Shown here piece after piece: positions 1 through 8,767 of a stretch of 64,000 bases of DNA. The translations under genes were made by a program, and so were the position numbers. Numbering within the stretch: position 1 is the first letter of the stretch; each line of letters opens with the position of its first letter. Source of the DNA: Corynebacterium pseudodiphtheriticum DSM 44287. Lineage in GTDB: Bacteria; Actinomycetota; Actinomycetes; Mycobacteriales; Mycobacteriaceae. Under the pieces are notes generated by a model that made no database searches, was not told the origin of the DNA, and saw nothing but the letters and a program-made list of their open reading frames with translations. The stretch is taken from positions 62,001-126,000 of the forward strand of contig NZ_JIAH01000005.1 of the NCBI RefSeq assembly GCF_000688415.1. The letters are read 5' to 3'.

Positions 1-122
1 AGGATGGAGCCCAGCCCCATGTCCAGGTTTGGTGCATCCCAGATCATCAGCAGAGTGTTGTTGTGCGCTGAACTAGTGTGCGCAGAATGATTCTGCGCGG
101 TGTGTGCGGTATGCGTGTCCAT
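1..122 (-). CDS. NYN domain protein, N-terminal part only
   Basis: The gene runs off the left edge of the window. The minus strand reads an open frame from an ATG at 122 that includes LLMIWDAPNLDMGLGSIL. This matches the first strand of NYN/PIN-like ribonuclease domains, where the Asp of WDAPN is a metal ligand. The family is known next to trmB in actinobacteria (the Rv0207c position in M. tuberculosis), and trmB lies 132 bp upstream on the same strand. The first 25 residues are His/Thr/Ser/Ala-rich and unconserved, so the true start could be the in-frame ATG at 47. Only about 40 residues are visible, so the call rests on this motif plus position. Confidence 0.7.
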   Translation of the reverse strand, partial: MDTHTAHTAQNHSAHTSSAHNNTLLMIWDAPNLDMGLGSI

Positions 123-254
123 ATTTTCGGTATATCCAGTATTTCTCGTATTTTTTTCGGGTTTTATGCGGCCGCGGGGTGTGCAGCCGTACGTGCTGTA
201 CGTGTCGCACAGCTGCTACGGATCCTGCGGGTTCATGGGGCGGGGCGTTTCTGC

Positions 255-1052
255 CTAGCGCTTCACCCACAAGTATTCATTAATAATGTGGTCTTTTTCT
301 AGGCCTTTGCCTTCGAATTTGGTGATCAGTTGGCGGTCGGTCAGCTGCGGGCATTCCGGCCATGGCCAGCCTTTGTATTCTAGTTGCGGCTCGACCTCGA
401 CCAACTCGTTAATCCATTCGGCATAGTCCGCGTGGTCGGTGGCCACATGCAGCACTCCGCCGGGTTTTAGGCGAGAGGCAAACAGGTTCAACGGCCCGGA
501 TTGGATGATGCGGCGCTTGTGGTGCTTGGCTTTCGGCCATGGGTCCGGGAAAAACACGCGGATGCCATCGAGCGATTCTGGGGCGAACATGCGCATGAGT
601 ACTTCCATGCCGTCGCCGCGGATCATGCGGATATTCGGGATGTCTTCGCGTACTACCTGCCCAAGTAGCTTCGCCAGGCCGGGCTTGTACAACTCGACGG
701 CAATAATATTGGTATCTGCTTCTTTTGGTGCCATTGCCGCGGTTGAAGTACCTGTGCCGGAGCCGATTTCCACGATCGTGGGTGCGCCGCTGCGGCCAAA
801 CCACTTGTCGACGTCGACGTGTTCGTCGGCAAGCATCGCGCCGAGTTCTGGCCAGTGCTTTTCGAAGGTCGCCAGCTGGTTGTCGCTGAGCGAGCCGCGG
901 CGAAAAGTCACGGTGCCTAGCCGCGGGTAGTCGAGGTCATTGTTGAAAACCTCGTTGAAATCGGTCTGTGGGGGCCGACCGGCAGGAAATTCGCCGATGC
1001 CGCGGGATTGCTGGTTATTGTGTGTATTGACTGTATTCATTGCGTTATTCAT
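255..1052 (-). CDS. trmB: tRNA (guanine-N7-)-methyltransferase TrmB
   Basis: The 265-residue protein methylates G46 of tRNA using SAM in the cytoplasm. It has the SAM-binding loop [15 protein letters not shown] in the first half and the TrmB signature [15 protein letters not shown] in the middle, followed by the conserved [10 protein letters not shown] segment. Length is normal for actinobacteria, which carry a longer N-terminal extension. The start is uncertain: the first codons ([15 protein letters not shown]) are Asn-rich and include a second ATG four codons in. It is divergent from pckG, with 265 bp between the start codons. The NYN gene follows on the same strand and is probably co-transcribed. 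Confidence 0.95.
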   Translation of the reverse strand: MNNAMNTVNTHNNQQSRGIGEFPAGRPPQTDFNEVFNNDLDYPRLGTVTFRRGSLSDNQLATFEKHWPELGAMLADEHVDVDKWFGRSGAPTIVEIGSGTGTSTAAMAPKEADTNIIAVELYKPGLAKLLGQVVREDIPNIRMIRGDGMEVLMRMFAPESLDGIRVFFPDPWPKAKHHKRRIIQSGPLNLFASRLKPGGVLHVATDHADYAEWINELVEVEPQLEYKGWPWPECPQLTDRQLITKFEGKGLEKDHIINEYLWVKR

Positions 1053-1172
1053 TATTGCCTATTGTTCCTTGTCAAAAATAGTAGAACAATTCGGGGGCTT
1101 TCACTGTGGGCACAGGTGTTTTCGGGTGATCCAAACCTGCGCGATATTACCCCTGTATGAGGGTGGCAAGTG

Positions 1173-1196
1173 CACATTTTGCAGAATCAAAATGTG
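1173..1196. promoter_or_regulatory. Perfect 9-6-9 inverted repeat upstream of pckG
   Basis: CACATTTTG and CAAAATGTG are exact inverted copies separated by 6 bp, centred about 133 bp upstream of the pckG start in the trmB/pckG divergent gap. The same gap holds three short C/G runs (ACCCC near 1149, GGGGT near 1205, ACCCC near 1256) of the type bound by RamA in C. glutamicum. The left arm also resembles a RamB half site (TTTGC). Control of pck by RamA, RamB, GlxR and GntR-type regulators is established in C. glutamicum. Which protein binds here is inference. Confidence 0.55.
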
Positions 1197-1317
1197 GATA
1201 AGCAGGGGTAGTGGCAGTGCGTGCATACACGCTTATACGTGGTTATTACCTTTCACCCCTGGTAGTCGCTACCCTGGGGCATGTCCAACCTGCTGTAGTG
1301 ACCGATCAGGAGTCTAA

Positions 1318-3150
1318 ATGAGCGCCCCAATCACGGGACTTGTTGGTGAAGCGCCAACGCAGAACAAAGAATTGATCAACTGGATCAACGACGCCGTTGC
1401 TATGTTTCAACCAGAAGACGTTGTGTTCGTCGATGGTTCGCAACAAGAATGGGATCGGCTTGCAGCCGAACTTGTCGACGCAGGAACCCTCATCAAGCTC
1501 AATGAGGAAAAGCGTCCAAACAGCTACCTAGCACGCTCGAACCCATCGGACGTCGCTCGTGTGGAATCGCGCACTTTCATCTGTACAGAAGACCAGGAAG
1601 GTGCCGGCCCAACCAATAACTGGGCCCCGCCGCAGGCCATGAAAGAGGAAATGGTCGACGTCTACACCGGCGCCATGAAAGGCCGCCGCATGTACGTCGT
1701 ACCTTTTTGCATGGGTCCGATCAATGATCCAGACCCAAAACTGGGCATCCAGCTGACGGACTCGGCGTACGTCGTCATGTCCATGCGCACCATGACCCGC
1801 ATGGGCACGGAAGTCCTGGATAAGCTTGGCGACGAAGGCTCCTTCGTGCGCTGTTTACACTCCGTGGGTGCCCCGCTGGAACCAGGCGAGGAAGATGTTG
1901 CCTGGCCATGCAATGAAACGAAGTACATCACCCAGTTCCCGAAGAGCAAAGAAATCTGGTCCTATGGCTCCGGCTACGGTGGTAACGCCATTTTGGCGAA
2001 GAAGTGCTACGCGCTGCGCATCGCCTCGGTCATGGCGAAAGAAGAAGGCTGGATGGCTGAGCACATGCTCATCCTGAAGCTGACCAGCCCAGAAGGCAAA
2101 AACTACAACGTTGCTGCGGCATTCCCATCCGCTTGTGGCAAGACCAACCTGGCCATGATCACCCCAACGCTGGATGGCTGGTCCGCAGAGGTAGTCGGTG
2201 ACGATATTGCGTGGATGCACCTGCGCGAAGACGGCCTGTATGCCGTGAACCCAGAAAACGGCTTCTTCGGCGTCGCGCCGGGCACCAACTATGCATCCAA
2301 CCCTATTGCGATGCGCACTATCGAACCAGGCAATACCTTGTTCACTAACGTTGCGCTGACCGACGACGGCGACGTCTGGTGGGAAGGCATGGATGGGGAA
2401 GCCCCAGAGCACCTGATTGACTGGAAGGGTAATGACTGGACCCCGGATTCTGCGGAGAAGGCTGCGCACCCGAACTCCCGTTACTGCGTGCCAATTTCCC
2501 AGTGCCCTGTCGCTGCCCCGGAATACGACGACTGGCGCGGTGTGAAGATCGACGCCATCCTGTTCGGTGGACGTCGTGCCGACACCATCCCGCTGGTTAC
2601 CGAGGCTTTCGATTGGGAACACGGCACCATGATCGGTTCGCTGCTGGCTTCCGGCCAGACTGCCGCTGCCGAGGGAACCGTCGGTGCGCTGCGCCACGAC
2701 CCAATGGCGATGCTGCCGTTCATGGGCTACAACGCTGGTGAATACCTGCAGCACTGGATTGACATGGGCAAGAAGGGCGGCGACCTGATGCCGTCGATCT
2801 TCCTGGTTAACTGGTTCCGCAAGAACGACGACGGCAAGATCATCTGGCCTGGCTTCGGTGAAAACTCCCGCGTATTGAAGTGGATCACCGAGCGTGTTGA
2901 TGGCAAGGTCGGCGCAGAAAAGACCATCGTGGGTAATACCGCGCGTGCTGAGGATTTGGACCTGACCGGTCTGGAAATCAGCTTGGACGAGGTCAAAGAA
3001 GTCCTTGCTGTGGATCCTGCAGAGTGGGCTAGCGATGTCGACGACAACGCTGAGTACCTCAACTTCTTGGGCTCACGGGTCCCAGATGAGGTTCTGGAGC
3101 AGTTCGAGGCTTTGAAGTCCCGCATCGAGGAAGCTTCTGCAACGAAGTAA
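1318..3150 (+). CDS. pckG: Phosphoenolpyruvate carboxykinase (GTP)
   Basis: The 610-residue cytoplasmic enzyme converts oxaloacetate and GTP to PEP, GDP and CO2, the first step of gluconeogenesis. The GTP-type kinase-1a loop [12 protein letters not shown] is at residues 269-280 with the reactive Cys273, and the metal-binding GDDIAWM follows at 294-300. Length equals that of C. glutamicum Pck (610). The ATG is preceded by AGGAG at a good distance. The gene is monocistronic, bounded by a divergent regulatory gap and a very strong terminator at 3236-3270. The long open frames opposite it are codon-bias shadows. Confidence 0.98.
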   Translation: MSAPITGLVGEAPTQNKELINWINDAVAMFQPEDVVFVDGSQQEWDRLAAELVDAGTLIKLNEEKRPNSYLARSNPSDVARVESRTFICTEDQEGAGPTNNWAPPQAMKEEMVDVYTGAMKGRRMYVVPFCMGPINDPDPKLGIQLTDSAYVVMSMRTMTRMGTEVLDKLGDEGSFVRCLHSVGAPLEPGEEDVAWPCNETKYITQFPKSKEIWSYGSGYGGNAILAKKCYALRIASVMAKEEGWMAEHMLILKLTSPEGKNYNVAAAFPSACGKTNLAMITPTLDGWSAEVVGDDIAWMHLREDGLYAVNPENGFFGVAPGTNYASNPIAMRTIEPGNTLFTNVALTDDGDVWWEGMDGEAPEHLIDWKGNDWTPDSAEKAAHPNSRYCVPISQCPVAAPEYDDWRGVKIDAILFGGRRADTIPLVTEAFDWEHGTMIGSLLASGQTAAAEGTVGALRHDPMAMLPFMGYNAGEYLQHWIDMGKKGGDLMPSIFLVNWFRKNDDGKIIWPGFGENSRVLKWITERVDGKVGAEKTIVGNTARAEDLDLTGLEISLDEVKEVLAVDPAEWASDVDDNAEYLNFLGSRVPDEVLEQFEALKSRIEEASATK

Positions 3151-3235
3151 ATCTGGCATTCTGCTCTGTTGCCGGTTCAGGTTTAGGGCAGGAAAGCGCT
3201 GAGATAGGACTTCCTGCCTGGGGCCTGGTGTTTGA

Positions 3236-3270
3236 GCGCAAACGGAAAGATCATTCCGTTTGCGCTTTTT
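3236..3270 (+). terminator. Intrinsic terminator of pckG
   Basis: The perfect 12-bp stem GCGCAAACGGAA / TTCCGTTTGCGC encloses a 6-nt loop and is followed directly by five T residues. It lies 85 bp after the pckG stop. Confidence 0.9.
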
Positions 3271-3772
3271 GCATGCGAAAACGGGGCGATGAAGAACACT
3301 AACGGAAGGATCTTTCCGTCCTGATGTCTGGCCCTCACGTTGGAGCTGGACATTCGGTAATGGAAAGTCTGAAACGAGGAGGTAAGCAATGCTTATGTCT
3401 AGCTTGATGAAGGGAATAGCTAGTGCCAGTATTTTCTCGCTTGCTGGGTTTGCTTTAGGATTCTTCGACCATATTTGGCTGAGTGCTCTGATGATCTTGG
3501 TAACTATGCTGATATCTTTCTGGTTGCGCTTGAAGATTTTACGCAATGAAATGCATTCCCATATTGTCCTGGGGGTGTCAGTAGCGAGCGCTATTTCGGT
3601 GTTATTTTCGTGGCGTATATCTTCCGACGATCGGGCAGGCTTAGTTTTTGGTCTGGTGGTAATTACAGCGCTGTGGGCCGGTGCTTATCTTTTGTTGCGG
3701 CGTGCCGGTGCCCTGCGTGGTGCTAACACCCTATAAACGTCAAGTAAACATAAACGGTGGGATCCTTCCGGT
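3241..3772. repeat. Three copies of a 20-bp near-palindrome
   Basis: AACGGAAAGATCATTCCGTT (3241-3260, inside the pckG terminator), AACGGAAGGATCTTTCCGTC (3301-3320) and AACGGTGGGATCCTTCCGGT (3753-3772) are variants of one GATC-centred palindrome. Copies two and three also share the following nucleotides (T-ATGTCTG). Copy two precedes the small membrane gene at 3389 and copy three precedes the IS remnant and the small membrane gene at 3942. The arrangement suggests duplication of a terminator-like element. Function is unknown. Confidence 0.6.
3389..3736 (+). CDS. Small membrane protein of unknown function
   Basis: The 115-residue protein is not recognised. Four hydrophobic segments at about residues 8-26, 28-46, 57-75 and 83-102 suggest four membrane spans with short loops and a short basic C-terminus (RRAGALRG). 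The start is well supported by AGGAGG five bases upstream. It lies alone between the pckG terminator and an IS remnant, in DNA with lower G+C than pckG. A gene of similar size and topology follows at 3942, but I see no clear sequence similarity between the two. Confidence 0.7.
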   Translation: MLMSSLMKGIASASIFSLAGFALGFFDHIWLSALMILVTMLISFWLRLKILRNEMHSHIVLGVSVASAISVLFSWRISSDDRAGLVFGLVVITALWAGAYLLLRRAGALRGANTL

Positions 3773-3780
3773 CTTATGTC

Positions 3781-3905
3781 TGAAGTGTCCCAGGTTTTGT
3801 TCCGTTTGAGTAGATGGGAAAATCTGGAACAGACACTCTCGGCTAAACAGCGTGGCGATACCCGGATTGTAGGGTTATTCGAGCAAAAGCAAAAGGTCAC
3901 GAATC
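3781..3905 (+). pseudogene. IS end with broken transposase OrfA start (remnant)
   Basis: Positions 3781-3816 are shared (34 of 36 bases) with 15996-16031, as expected for two copies of one IS terminus that includes the transposase start codon. After the ATG at 3814 the frame opens as MGKSGT and then needs a frameshift to continue as TLSAKQRGDTRIVGLFEQKQ, which looks like the helix-turn-helix start of an IS3-type OrfA. It ends after about 40 codons. The rest of the element is missing. Family assignment is tentative. Confidence 0.45.
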
Positions 3906-3941
3906 AAGAAGCTGGATTTCGTGGATCAGGAAAGGTGCAGT

Positions 3942-4379
3942 TTGGATAATGTGAAAATTTTCGCCAGCCTCATTGCGAGGATAGTTTTCCTCATTCTTAT
4001 TGTGGCCAGTCCATTTGTAGTCGCATTGGGAACCGTGCATATCCTAGGTGGGCTCGCAACCGCTAGCTTGGCCTCCATGTTGCAATGGGGAATTATTGCA
4101 CTATTGGTGGGAATTTCACTTGATGGGTTGGTGCGCACCGTAGCACGTGCTGCTTATTTTTTATCTGGTCTAGAGATATTTCATAAGCAGGCCATTGAAA
4201 ATATCATTGCTCTAGTCCTATTGGTATTTTTGTATTTCTTCGTAGCCGAAAGCATCTGGTTTGCCTTGCTTGCGGCCCTGGTCAATGTCGTCGTGGCAGC
4301 AGCAATAGGCAAGATCATCCCGGGCGGGAGTGAAACCAATTCCAGGGCCGATTTGCTGGCAAACCGAATGAAACTTTGA
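3942..4379 (+). CDS. Small multi-span membrane protein, unknown function
   Basis: The product is about 145 residues and is not recognised. Hydrophobic segments at roughly residues 6-28, 40-62, 75-98 and 100-122 predict four membrane spans. The C-terminus is hydrophilic and contains the GGSETNSRADLLANR stretch. I placed the start at the TTG at 3942 because AGGAAAGG sits six bases before it; a GTG at 3951 is an alternative, and the frame is also open upstream from 3921. It converges with the methyltransferase gene, with only five bases between the stop codons. Confidence 0.65.
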   Translation: MDNVKIFASLIARIVFLILIVASPFVVALGTVHILGGLATASLASMLQWGIIALLVGISLDGLVRTVARAAYFLSGLEIFHKQAIENIIALVLLVFLYFFVAESIWFALLAALVNVVVAAAIGKIIPGGSETNSRADLLANRMKL

Positions 4380-4384
4380 ATGCG

Positions 4385-5158
4385 TTAGCTCCGCGTCTTA
4401 TCCACCACAATCATCAGGTTTGAAGTGCCCAACTCCCGCAACCCGGGTATCTTCGTAATCCACCAGGCCCAGCTGGGGTGATAGCGCGGGAAGCAGTAGG
4501 TATGGTAGCCGCATTCGGCTGCCCAGCCGAGGCCTTCGTGGGCGGAGACGTCGAAAAGCGAATGCCCCCAGATATTTTTTGGCGGATGCCCGTGCTTGCG
4601 TTCGTAACGACGCCGGGCGAAATCCCCACCGATATAATGCGGCCACAACCCTGTTTCGTGCCCGCCGAAAGGCCCGAGCCACACCGTGTAACTGATGACC
4701 GCCAAGTTGCGTGCAACCCGCACCATTTCCTCGGCCATCTCCCAGGGGCGCGCGATGTGTTCGGCCACGTTGGAGGAATAGACGATGTCGACGCTGTTAT
4801 CCCGAAAAGGCAGCGCTGTGCCGGAAGCACGAACCGCGGTATCCAAGGTGATTCCGGCTGCAGTCATTTCTGAAACGTCTGGTTCCAAGCCAATATAGTG
4901 CGCGCCGTGCTCGGCGAAAGCCGCCGAAAAATACCCGGGGCCACCGCCGACATCCAGCACCGATAGCTTGTCCAGCCCCGTGCCGTGCACATCCTGGTGG
5001 ATTGCTGCCAGTTGTTGCGCGGTATCACGGGCCAGCGGTTCATAAAATTTGCGTGGCTGGGATTGCTCGTAATCGAAAGAACGCAGCAGGCGAATCGACC
5101 GGGCTAAGCTGGCATGGCGGCGTGTGTGGTGCAGGGGATGGCGCAGTTCGGGACGCAT
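4385..5158 (-). CDS. Class I SAM-dependent methyltransferase
   Basis: The product is about 257 residues. Motif I LSVLDVGGGPGYF, the acidic end of strand 2 (IGLEPD) and the motif IV region VDIVYSSNVAEHI mark a small-molecule type Rossmann methyltransferase. The N-terminal signature RHPLHHTRRHASLARSIRLLRSF and pairing with a GT4 glycosyltransferase near pck match the conserved actinobacterial pair Rv0224c/Rv0225. The substrate is unknown; a cell-envelope glycan or lipid is an inference from the partner. The frame stays open to 5302, but the added N-terminal 48 residues look non-homologous, so I start at the ATG at 5158. Confidence 0.8.
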   Translation of the reverse strand: MRPELRHPLHHTRRHASLARSIRLLRSFDYEQSQPRKFYEPLARDTAQQLAAIHQDVHGTGLDKLSVLDVGGGPGYFSAAFAEHGAHYIGLEPDVSEMTAAGITLDTAVRASGTALPFRDNSVDIVYSSNVAEHIARPWEMAEEMVRVARNLAVISYTVWLGPFGGHETGLWPHYIGGDFARRRYERKHGHPPKNIWGHSLFDVSAHEGLGWAAECGYHTYCFPRYHPSWAWWITKIPGLRELGTSNLMIVVDKTRS

Positions 5159-5533
5159 AGGTTCCCAGGATATAGCGTGTTGGAGGTTGTAGTTGGGAAG
5201 CCCAGTTTTTATTGATCGATCTTCGCTGAAACTCTTGCTTTTTGGGCTGGAAACTATATTATGAGGGTAATCATTCCAACTGGATAAAGTGATATAAACC
5301 ATGTTGAGGGTTTTTCGGCGAAGAACCGTTCCGAGTGTGTGGTGCGATCTGTGCCCAGTATGAGAGGATGGGTGGTCCGCGGTGTTTTGACGTGGCTGCG
5401 GGCAGGCCCTTGTGCTCGAATACGGGATAGTTACACAATCGGAGTTAAAGGGTTTGATTGGGTAACTATTTAAAATAATGTGAAAAAGGGTTGGAGCGAA
5501 GAGAATCGCAATTTTTCAAAGGATAGGTCCATT
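5159..5533. other. Divergent intergenic region
   Basis: About 375 bp separate two divergent genes. It turns A/T-rich toward the right end, with TAAAAT at about 5471 as a possible -10 for the membrane gene. No RNA or repeat was recognised. The coding potential across 5159-5302 on the minus strand is not convincing. Confidence 0.4.
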
Positions 5534-6157
5534 GTGGATAATTTTAATGTCCCGATTTTTCTAAACTTGGTGTTATTGTTCAGCGTTGTTCCTTCGACGA
5601 TAATCGGAGGCGCCATTTGGCTCAGTTATTTGTTTTCGCGGAGGAAAGTTCTGCGTGAAGAGCAATCGGCGTCGAACCCTAAGATGCAGCGGAGGATAGA
5701 CCAGCCTCAGCGTCCTTATCCGGTTTGGTTATTGCTGATGTGTGGTGCGGCAGCCGGTGTATTTGCCCCGATTGTTTGGTTGACATGGGCGCCTAGTTAT
5801 GGGGCGCAGCATGTACCTGAACCACCTGGTGACTACCCTCTATGGCAAATATTAGGTTGTGTAGTAACTGTTGCTGCCTGCTCTATTTTTGTCAGTATGA
5901 AGTTGCGCAATACTTTTCGGGGTTGTGTACTCGCATCGATTGCTGTCGCCGCAAGCCTTGCAGTGCCTATGGCTGCTGTTGAAGCTAGCGAATATCCTGA
6001 TTCGTTCATTGGACTTGGAACAATGGTCACCTATATTTACTCTGCGTTTGCTCTCTTCTTCCTCAATCTTTTGGTTGCATTTGTCATGGAATTAAAAAAG
6101 GTTCGCACGTACGGTAATCCGGTTCCACTAATCAAGAATGGCCCCATTCACAAGTAG
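5534..6157 (+). CDS. Membrane protein of unknown function
   Basis: The product of about 207 residues is not recognised. It has a hydrophobic segment near residues 5-32, then a basic/polar stretch with RRKVLREEQ, and four further hydrophobic segments (about 70-95, 110-130, 136-152 and 165-190). I prefer the GTG at 5534 because AAAGGA precedes it at the right distance. The frame is open from a GTG at 5480, which has no ribosome site. The gene has more A/T-rich codons than its neighbours, which could mean relaxed constraint or recent acquisition. Confidence 0.6.
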   Translation: MDNFNVPIFLNLVLLFSVVPSTIIGGAIWLSYLFSRRKVLREEQSASNPKMQRRIDQPQRPYPVWLLLMCGAAAGVFAPIVWLTWAPSYGAQHVPEPPGDYPLWQILGCVVTVAACSIFVSMKLRNTFRGCVLASIAVAASLAVPMAAVEASEYPDSFIGLGTMVTYIYSAFALFFLNLLVAFVMELKKVRTYGNPVPLIKNGPIHK

Positions 6158-6263
6158 TCTGGCAGCTCGGGGAATATTTCGGGCCAGTGTTTTGTGCTGA
6201 CTGTGTATAGTTCTAGTCCTTCTGATGTGGATGCAGCCCTACCCCGCTAAGCTGGTACGGAAT

Positions 6264-7385
6264 ATGAAGATCTTATTGCTGTGCTGGCGCGATTCCACCC
6301 ACCCGCAAGGTGGCGGCTCCGAACTGTATTTGGAGCGCGTTGGGGAATACCTCGCGCGAGCAGGGCATGAGGTGATTTACCGATCCGCCGCGCACACTGA
6401 TATGCCGCGGCGTTCGGTGCGCGATGGTGTGCGTTATTCACGGAGCGGCGGGAAGTTCACGGTGTATCCGAAAGCACTGTTGGGCATGCTCGTCGGCAAG
6501 CTCGGGCTGGGCACGCTGTCGAACCTTGATGTGGTCGTCGATACGCAAAATGGAATTCCGTTTTTTGCGCGCTTGGTGTTTCGCCCAACAGTGCTGCTCA
6601 CGCACCACTGTCACAAGGAACAATGGCCGGTTGCTGGGCCGGTGCTGGCGCGGATTGGTTGGTTGTTGGAATCGAAAATTGCGCCGAAGGTGTACCGGGG
6701 CGCGCCCTATGTGACTGTTTCGCAGGCCTCCAAGGAGGATTTACAGTCCCTCGGGGTGCCGGATGCTGCGATCATTGAAAACGGTGTGGATGAGGTGCCC
6801 GCGCTCATACCGCGCTTGGAGCGTCGTGGGGTGCACATTGTCACGCTGTCGCGGCTGGTTCCGCATAAACAAATCGAGCATGCCATCGATGCGCTAGCCG
6901 GGTTGGACGGAGCGGCTGGGCTTGCAAACGACGTCGTGCTGGATGTCATTGGTTCCGGCTGGTGGGAAGATAAATTGCGGGCTTATGCGGCAGCCTCCGG
7001 GGTGGGCGAGCGAGTGTTTTTTCATGGGCAAGTTACCGACGACTATAAGCACGCGTTATTGGAGCGCGCCGAAGTGCACGTGATGCCGTCGCGGAAAGAA
7101 GGCTGGGGTTTGGCCGTTGTCGAGGCAGCTAAGCATGCCGTCCCGACGGTCGGTTATAGCTTTGGTTTGCGCGATTCCGTCGGGCACGGGCGTACTGGGT
7201 TGCTCGCTGATACTCCAGAGGAACTGGCGGTACAGTTGCAAAAAATTCTTGCCGACGACTCCTTGCGCGCACAGCTCGGTGCGGGTGCGAGGAAGTTCGC
7301 AGAACAGTTTTCCTGGGAAAAGACCGGTCAGCGCTTTGCCGAGTTATTGGAAGGTGTGGTTGCTCGAGATGCTGGGCGCGGCTGA
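6264..7385 (+). CDS. GT4-family glycosyltransferase
   Basis: The product is about 373 residues. It begins MKILLLCWRDSTHPQGGGSE, where the GGGSE loop binds the donor phosphate in GT-B enzymes. The C-terminal half has the GT4 features LSRLVPHKQIEHAIDAL and, toward the end, MPSRKEGWGLAVVEAA with the E-x7-E donor-site acidic pair. It is the probable homologue of Rv0225, predicted to act on an envelope glycoconjugate at the inner membrane face. Substrate and product are unknown. A frame extending upstream to 6225 is possible, but the first residues of the family begin at 6264. Confidence 0.88.
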   Translation: MKILLLCWRDSTHPQGGGSELYLERVGEYLARAGHEVIYRSAAHTDMPRRSVRDGVRYSRSGGKFTVYPKALLGMLVGKLGLGTLSNLDVVVDTQNGIPFFARLVFRPTVLLTHHCHKEQWPVAGPVLARIGWLLESKIAPKVYRGAPYVTVSQASKEDLQSLGVPDAAIIENGVDEVPALIPRLERRGVHIVTLSRLVPHKQIEHAIDALAGLDGAAGLANDVVLDVIGSGWWEDKLRAYAAASGVGERVFFHGQVTDDYKHALLERAEVHVMPSRKEGWGLAVVEAAKHAVPTVGYSFGLRDSVGHGRTGLLADTPEELAVQLQKILADDSLRAQLGAGARKFAEQFSWEKTGQRFAELLEGVVARDAGRG

Positions 7386-7447
7386 TGGGGATTGTCGCAG
7401 TGGCCTAGACAATGTCGGCTGTGTTTTAGAAAGGTAGGCTATTCTTT

Positions 7448-8362
7448 ATGAATTCCTCGGAGATGAACACGACAGCTGAAGAGAAGCTAGAGAACACTAC
7501 CGCGAAGCCAGAGAAGCCGGAAAAGCCAAAGAAAAAACGGCAAGTACGGGAAGCGGCCGTCACGGGGCGTACTCAGTTATCTCGCACGATGGTGCGCCTC
7601 AGTTTTTCTTGCCAGAGCTTGGCTGGAGGCGAATTTCCGTTTACTGACCACTATGTCAAGCTGCTTTTTGCGCCAGCAGGGGCTGACTACAGTTGGCCAT
7701 TTGATGTAGAAGAAATAAAGAAAACCCAGCCGAGGGAGCACCAGCCGGTGCGCCGAACTTATACCTTCCGCCGGATTGATCCGGCCACGGGAGATTTTGA
7801 GATCGATTTTGTGGTGCATGGCGAGCACGGCGTTGCCGGGGTGTGGGCGCAGAACGCGAAGATCGGTGAACGCATCGGTTTTCTGGGCCCTGGTGGCAAG
7901 TGGCACCCAAGCGACAGCTACGAACATTTTGTCTTGGCTGGTGATGAAGCCGCAGCACCTGCGATTGCCGCCGCGTTAGAAAACCTGCCGGACAACACCA
8001 CTGCTGATGTGTACCTGGAGATCCCTGACGCAGAGTGCACCATGCCCATGCCGGAACCGGCTGGTTCCAACCTGCATTGGGTGCTGCGGGATGGGCGCAT
8101 GCCAGGAACTGCTTTGGTTTCTGCTATCCGCGAGGCCGGCTACCCGGCGAAGCGAACCAGCTGGTTTGTCCATGGTGTTGCCGAAATGATCAAAGACGTC
8201 CGAAAATTTTTGTACGTGGACGGCAATATCGCGAAAGAGGACACTTCCATTTCTGGGTACTGGCGCTTGCGCATGACCGAAGATGAATGGCAAGCATCCA
8301 AGATGGAGTTCAATCAAAGCGTCGAAGACGAGGAACGCGCGCTACGCAGTCAACGGAAATAG
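7448..8362 (+). CDS. Siderophore-interacting protein (FAD-linked ferric reductase)
   Basis: The 304-residue protein is of the ViuB/SIP family, which reduces Fe(III)-siderophore in the cytoplasm using FAD and NAD(P)H. The FAD-binding motif RRTYTFRRID and the HGEHGVAGVWAQ segment are near residues 100-130, and the C-terminal nucleotide-binding domain ends with WFVHGVAEMIKDVRKFL and a GYWR-type motif. The first 35 residues are a charged, Lys/Glu/Pro-rich extension. A weak resemblance to a DtxR box lies just upstream (about 7420-7442) but lacks one base, so I do not call it. A second member of the family is at 25558. Confidence 0.9.
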   Translation: MNSSEMNTTAEEKLENTTAKPEKPEKPKKKRQVREAAVTGRTQLSRTMVRLSFSCQSLAGGEFPFTDHYVKLLFAPAGADYSWPFDVEEIKKTQPREHQPVRRTYTFRRIDPATGDFEIDFVVHGEHGVAGVWAQNAKIGERIGFLGPGGKWHPSDSYEHFVLAGDEAAAPAIAAALENLPDNTTADVYLEIPDAECTMPMPEPAGSNLHWVLRDGRMPGTALVSAIREAGYPAKRTSWFVHGVAEMIKDVRKFLYVDGNIAKEDTSISGYWRLRMTEDEWQASKMEFNQSVEDEERALRSQRK

Positions 8363-8767
8363 CTTTGCTGCGTGGTGCGGCTGACCCAAAAGTCGACAAC
8401 GCCAGAAATACACGCTTGCTGGCCTGGTCAAGCATCTGTTTGATGCTGCTGAAGTAATGATGCAACGCGGTGGGTGCAGTCAGCGTAGCGAGATGCTGCT
8501 GAGCTTAGCCGGGTACTGGTATTAGGTATTCTTCACGTCTACGATTTGCGAGTAACCCCACAACGCTGATGCGTCATAGCATCCAGGCTATGGCTGAACC
8601 GTGCCGTCAGCATCAGCGGTACGAATATATGATTCGCGGTACATTCCTTTATTCGTGACGTATGCGGGTTTGTCGTATGTTCAGCGTCGTATGTCGTATG
8701 TCGTATGTCGTATGTCGTATGTCGTATGTCGTATGTTGCATGTAGGTGTTGTATGTCGGCTGCTAAT
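8363..8767. other. Non-coding stretch holding a tandem repeat
   Basis: About 400 bp between two convergent genes. Apart from the heptanucleotide array at 8686-8734, nothing was recognised. An 84-codon minus-strand frame through the array exists only because 7-bp repeats are read in all frames. Confidence 0.5.
8686..8734. repeat. Seven perfect tandem copies of GTCGTAT
   Basis: Seven uninterrupted copies occupy 8686-8734, followed by a degenerate copy GTTGCAT at 8735-8741. A single copy also lies at 8672-8678. The array ends 33 bp from the yibE/F stop codon and so lies in the 3' flank of that gene. A 7-bp unit is not a multiple of three, so it would be frameshifting in a gene, but no credible gene crosses it. 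It is a likely variable-number locus. Confidence 0.9.

Noticed and set aside
940-1317. 125-codon plus-strand frame ending at the pckG start
   Set aside because: Overlaps the 5' end of trmB and the regulatory gap; no domain.
1855-2754. 299-codon minus-strand frame opposite pckG
   Set aside because: Shadow of the pckG codon pattern; translation is low in coherent motifs.
7420-7442. Possible DtxR box before the first siderophore-interacting protein
   Set aside because: AGGTAGGCT lacks one base of the consensus centre and the right half does not match.
8686-8734. CRISPR-like array
   Set aside because: Units are 7 bp without spacers; no cas genes in the window.
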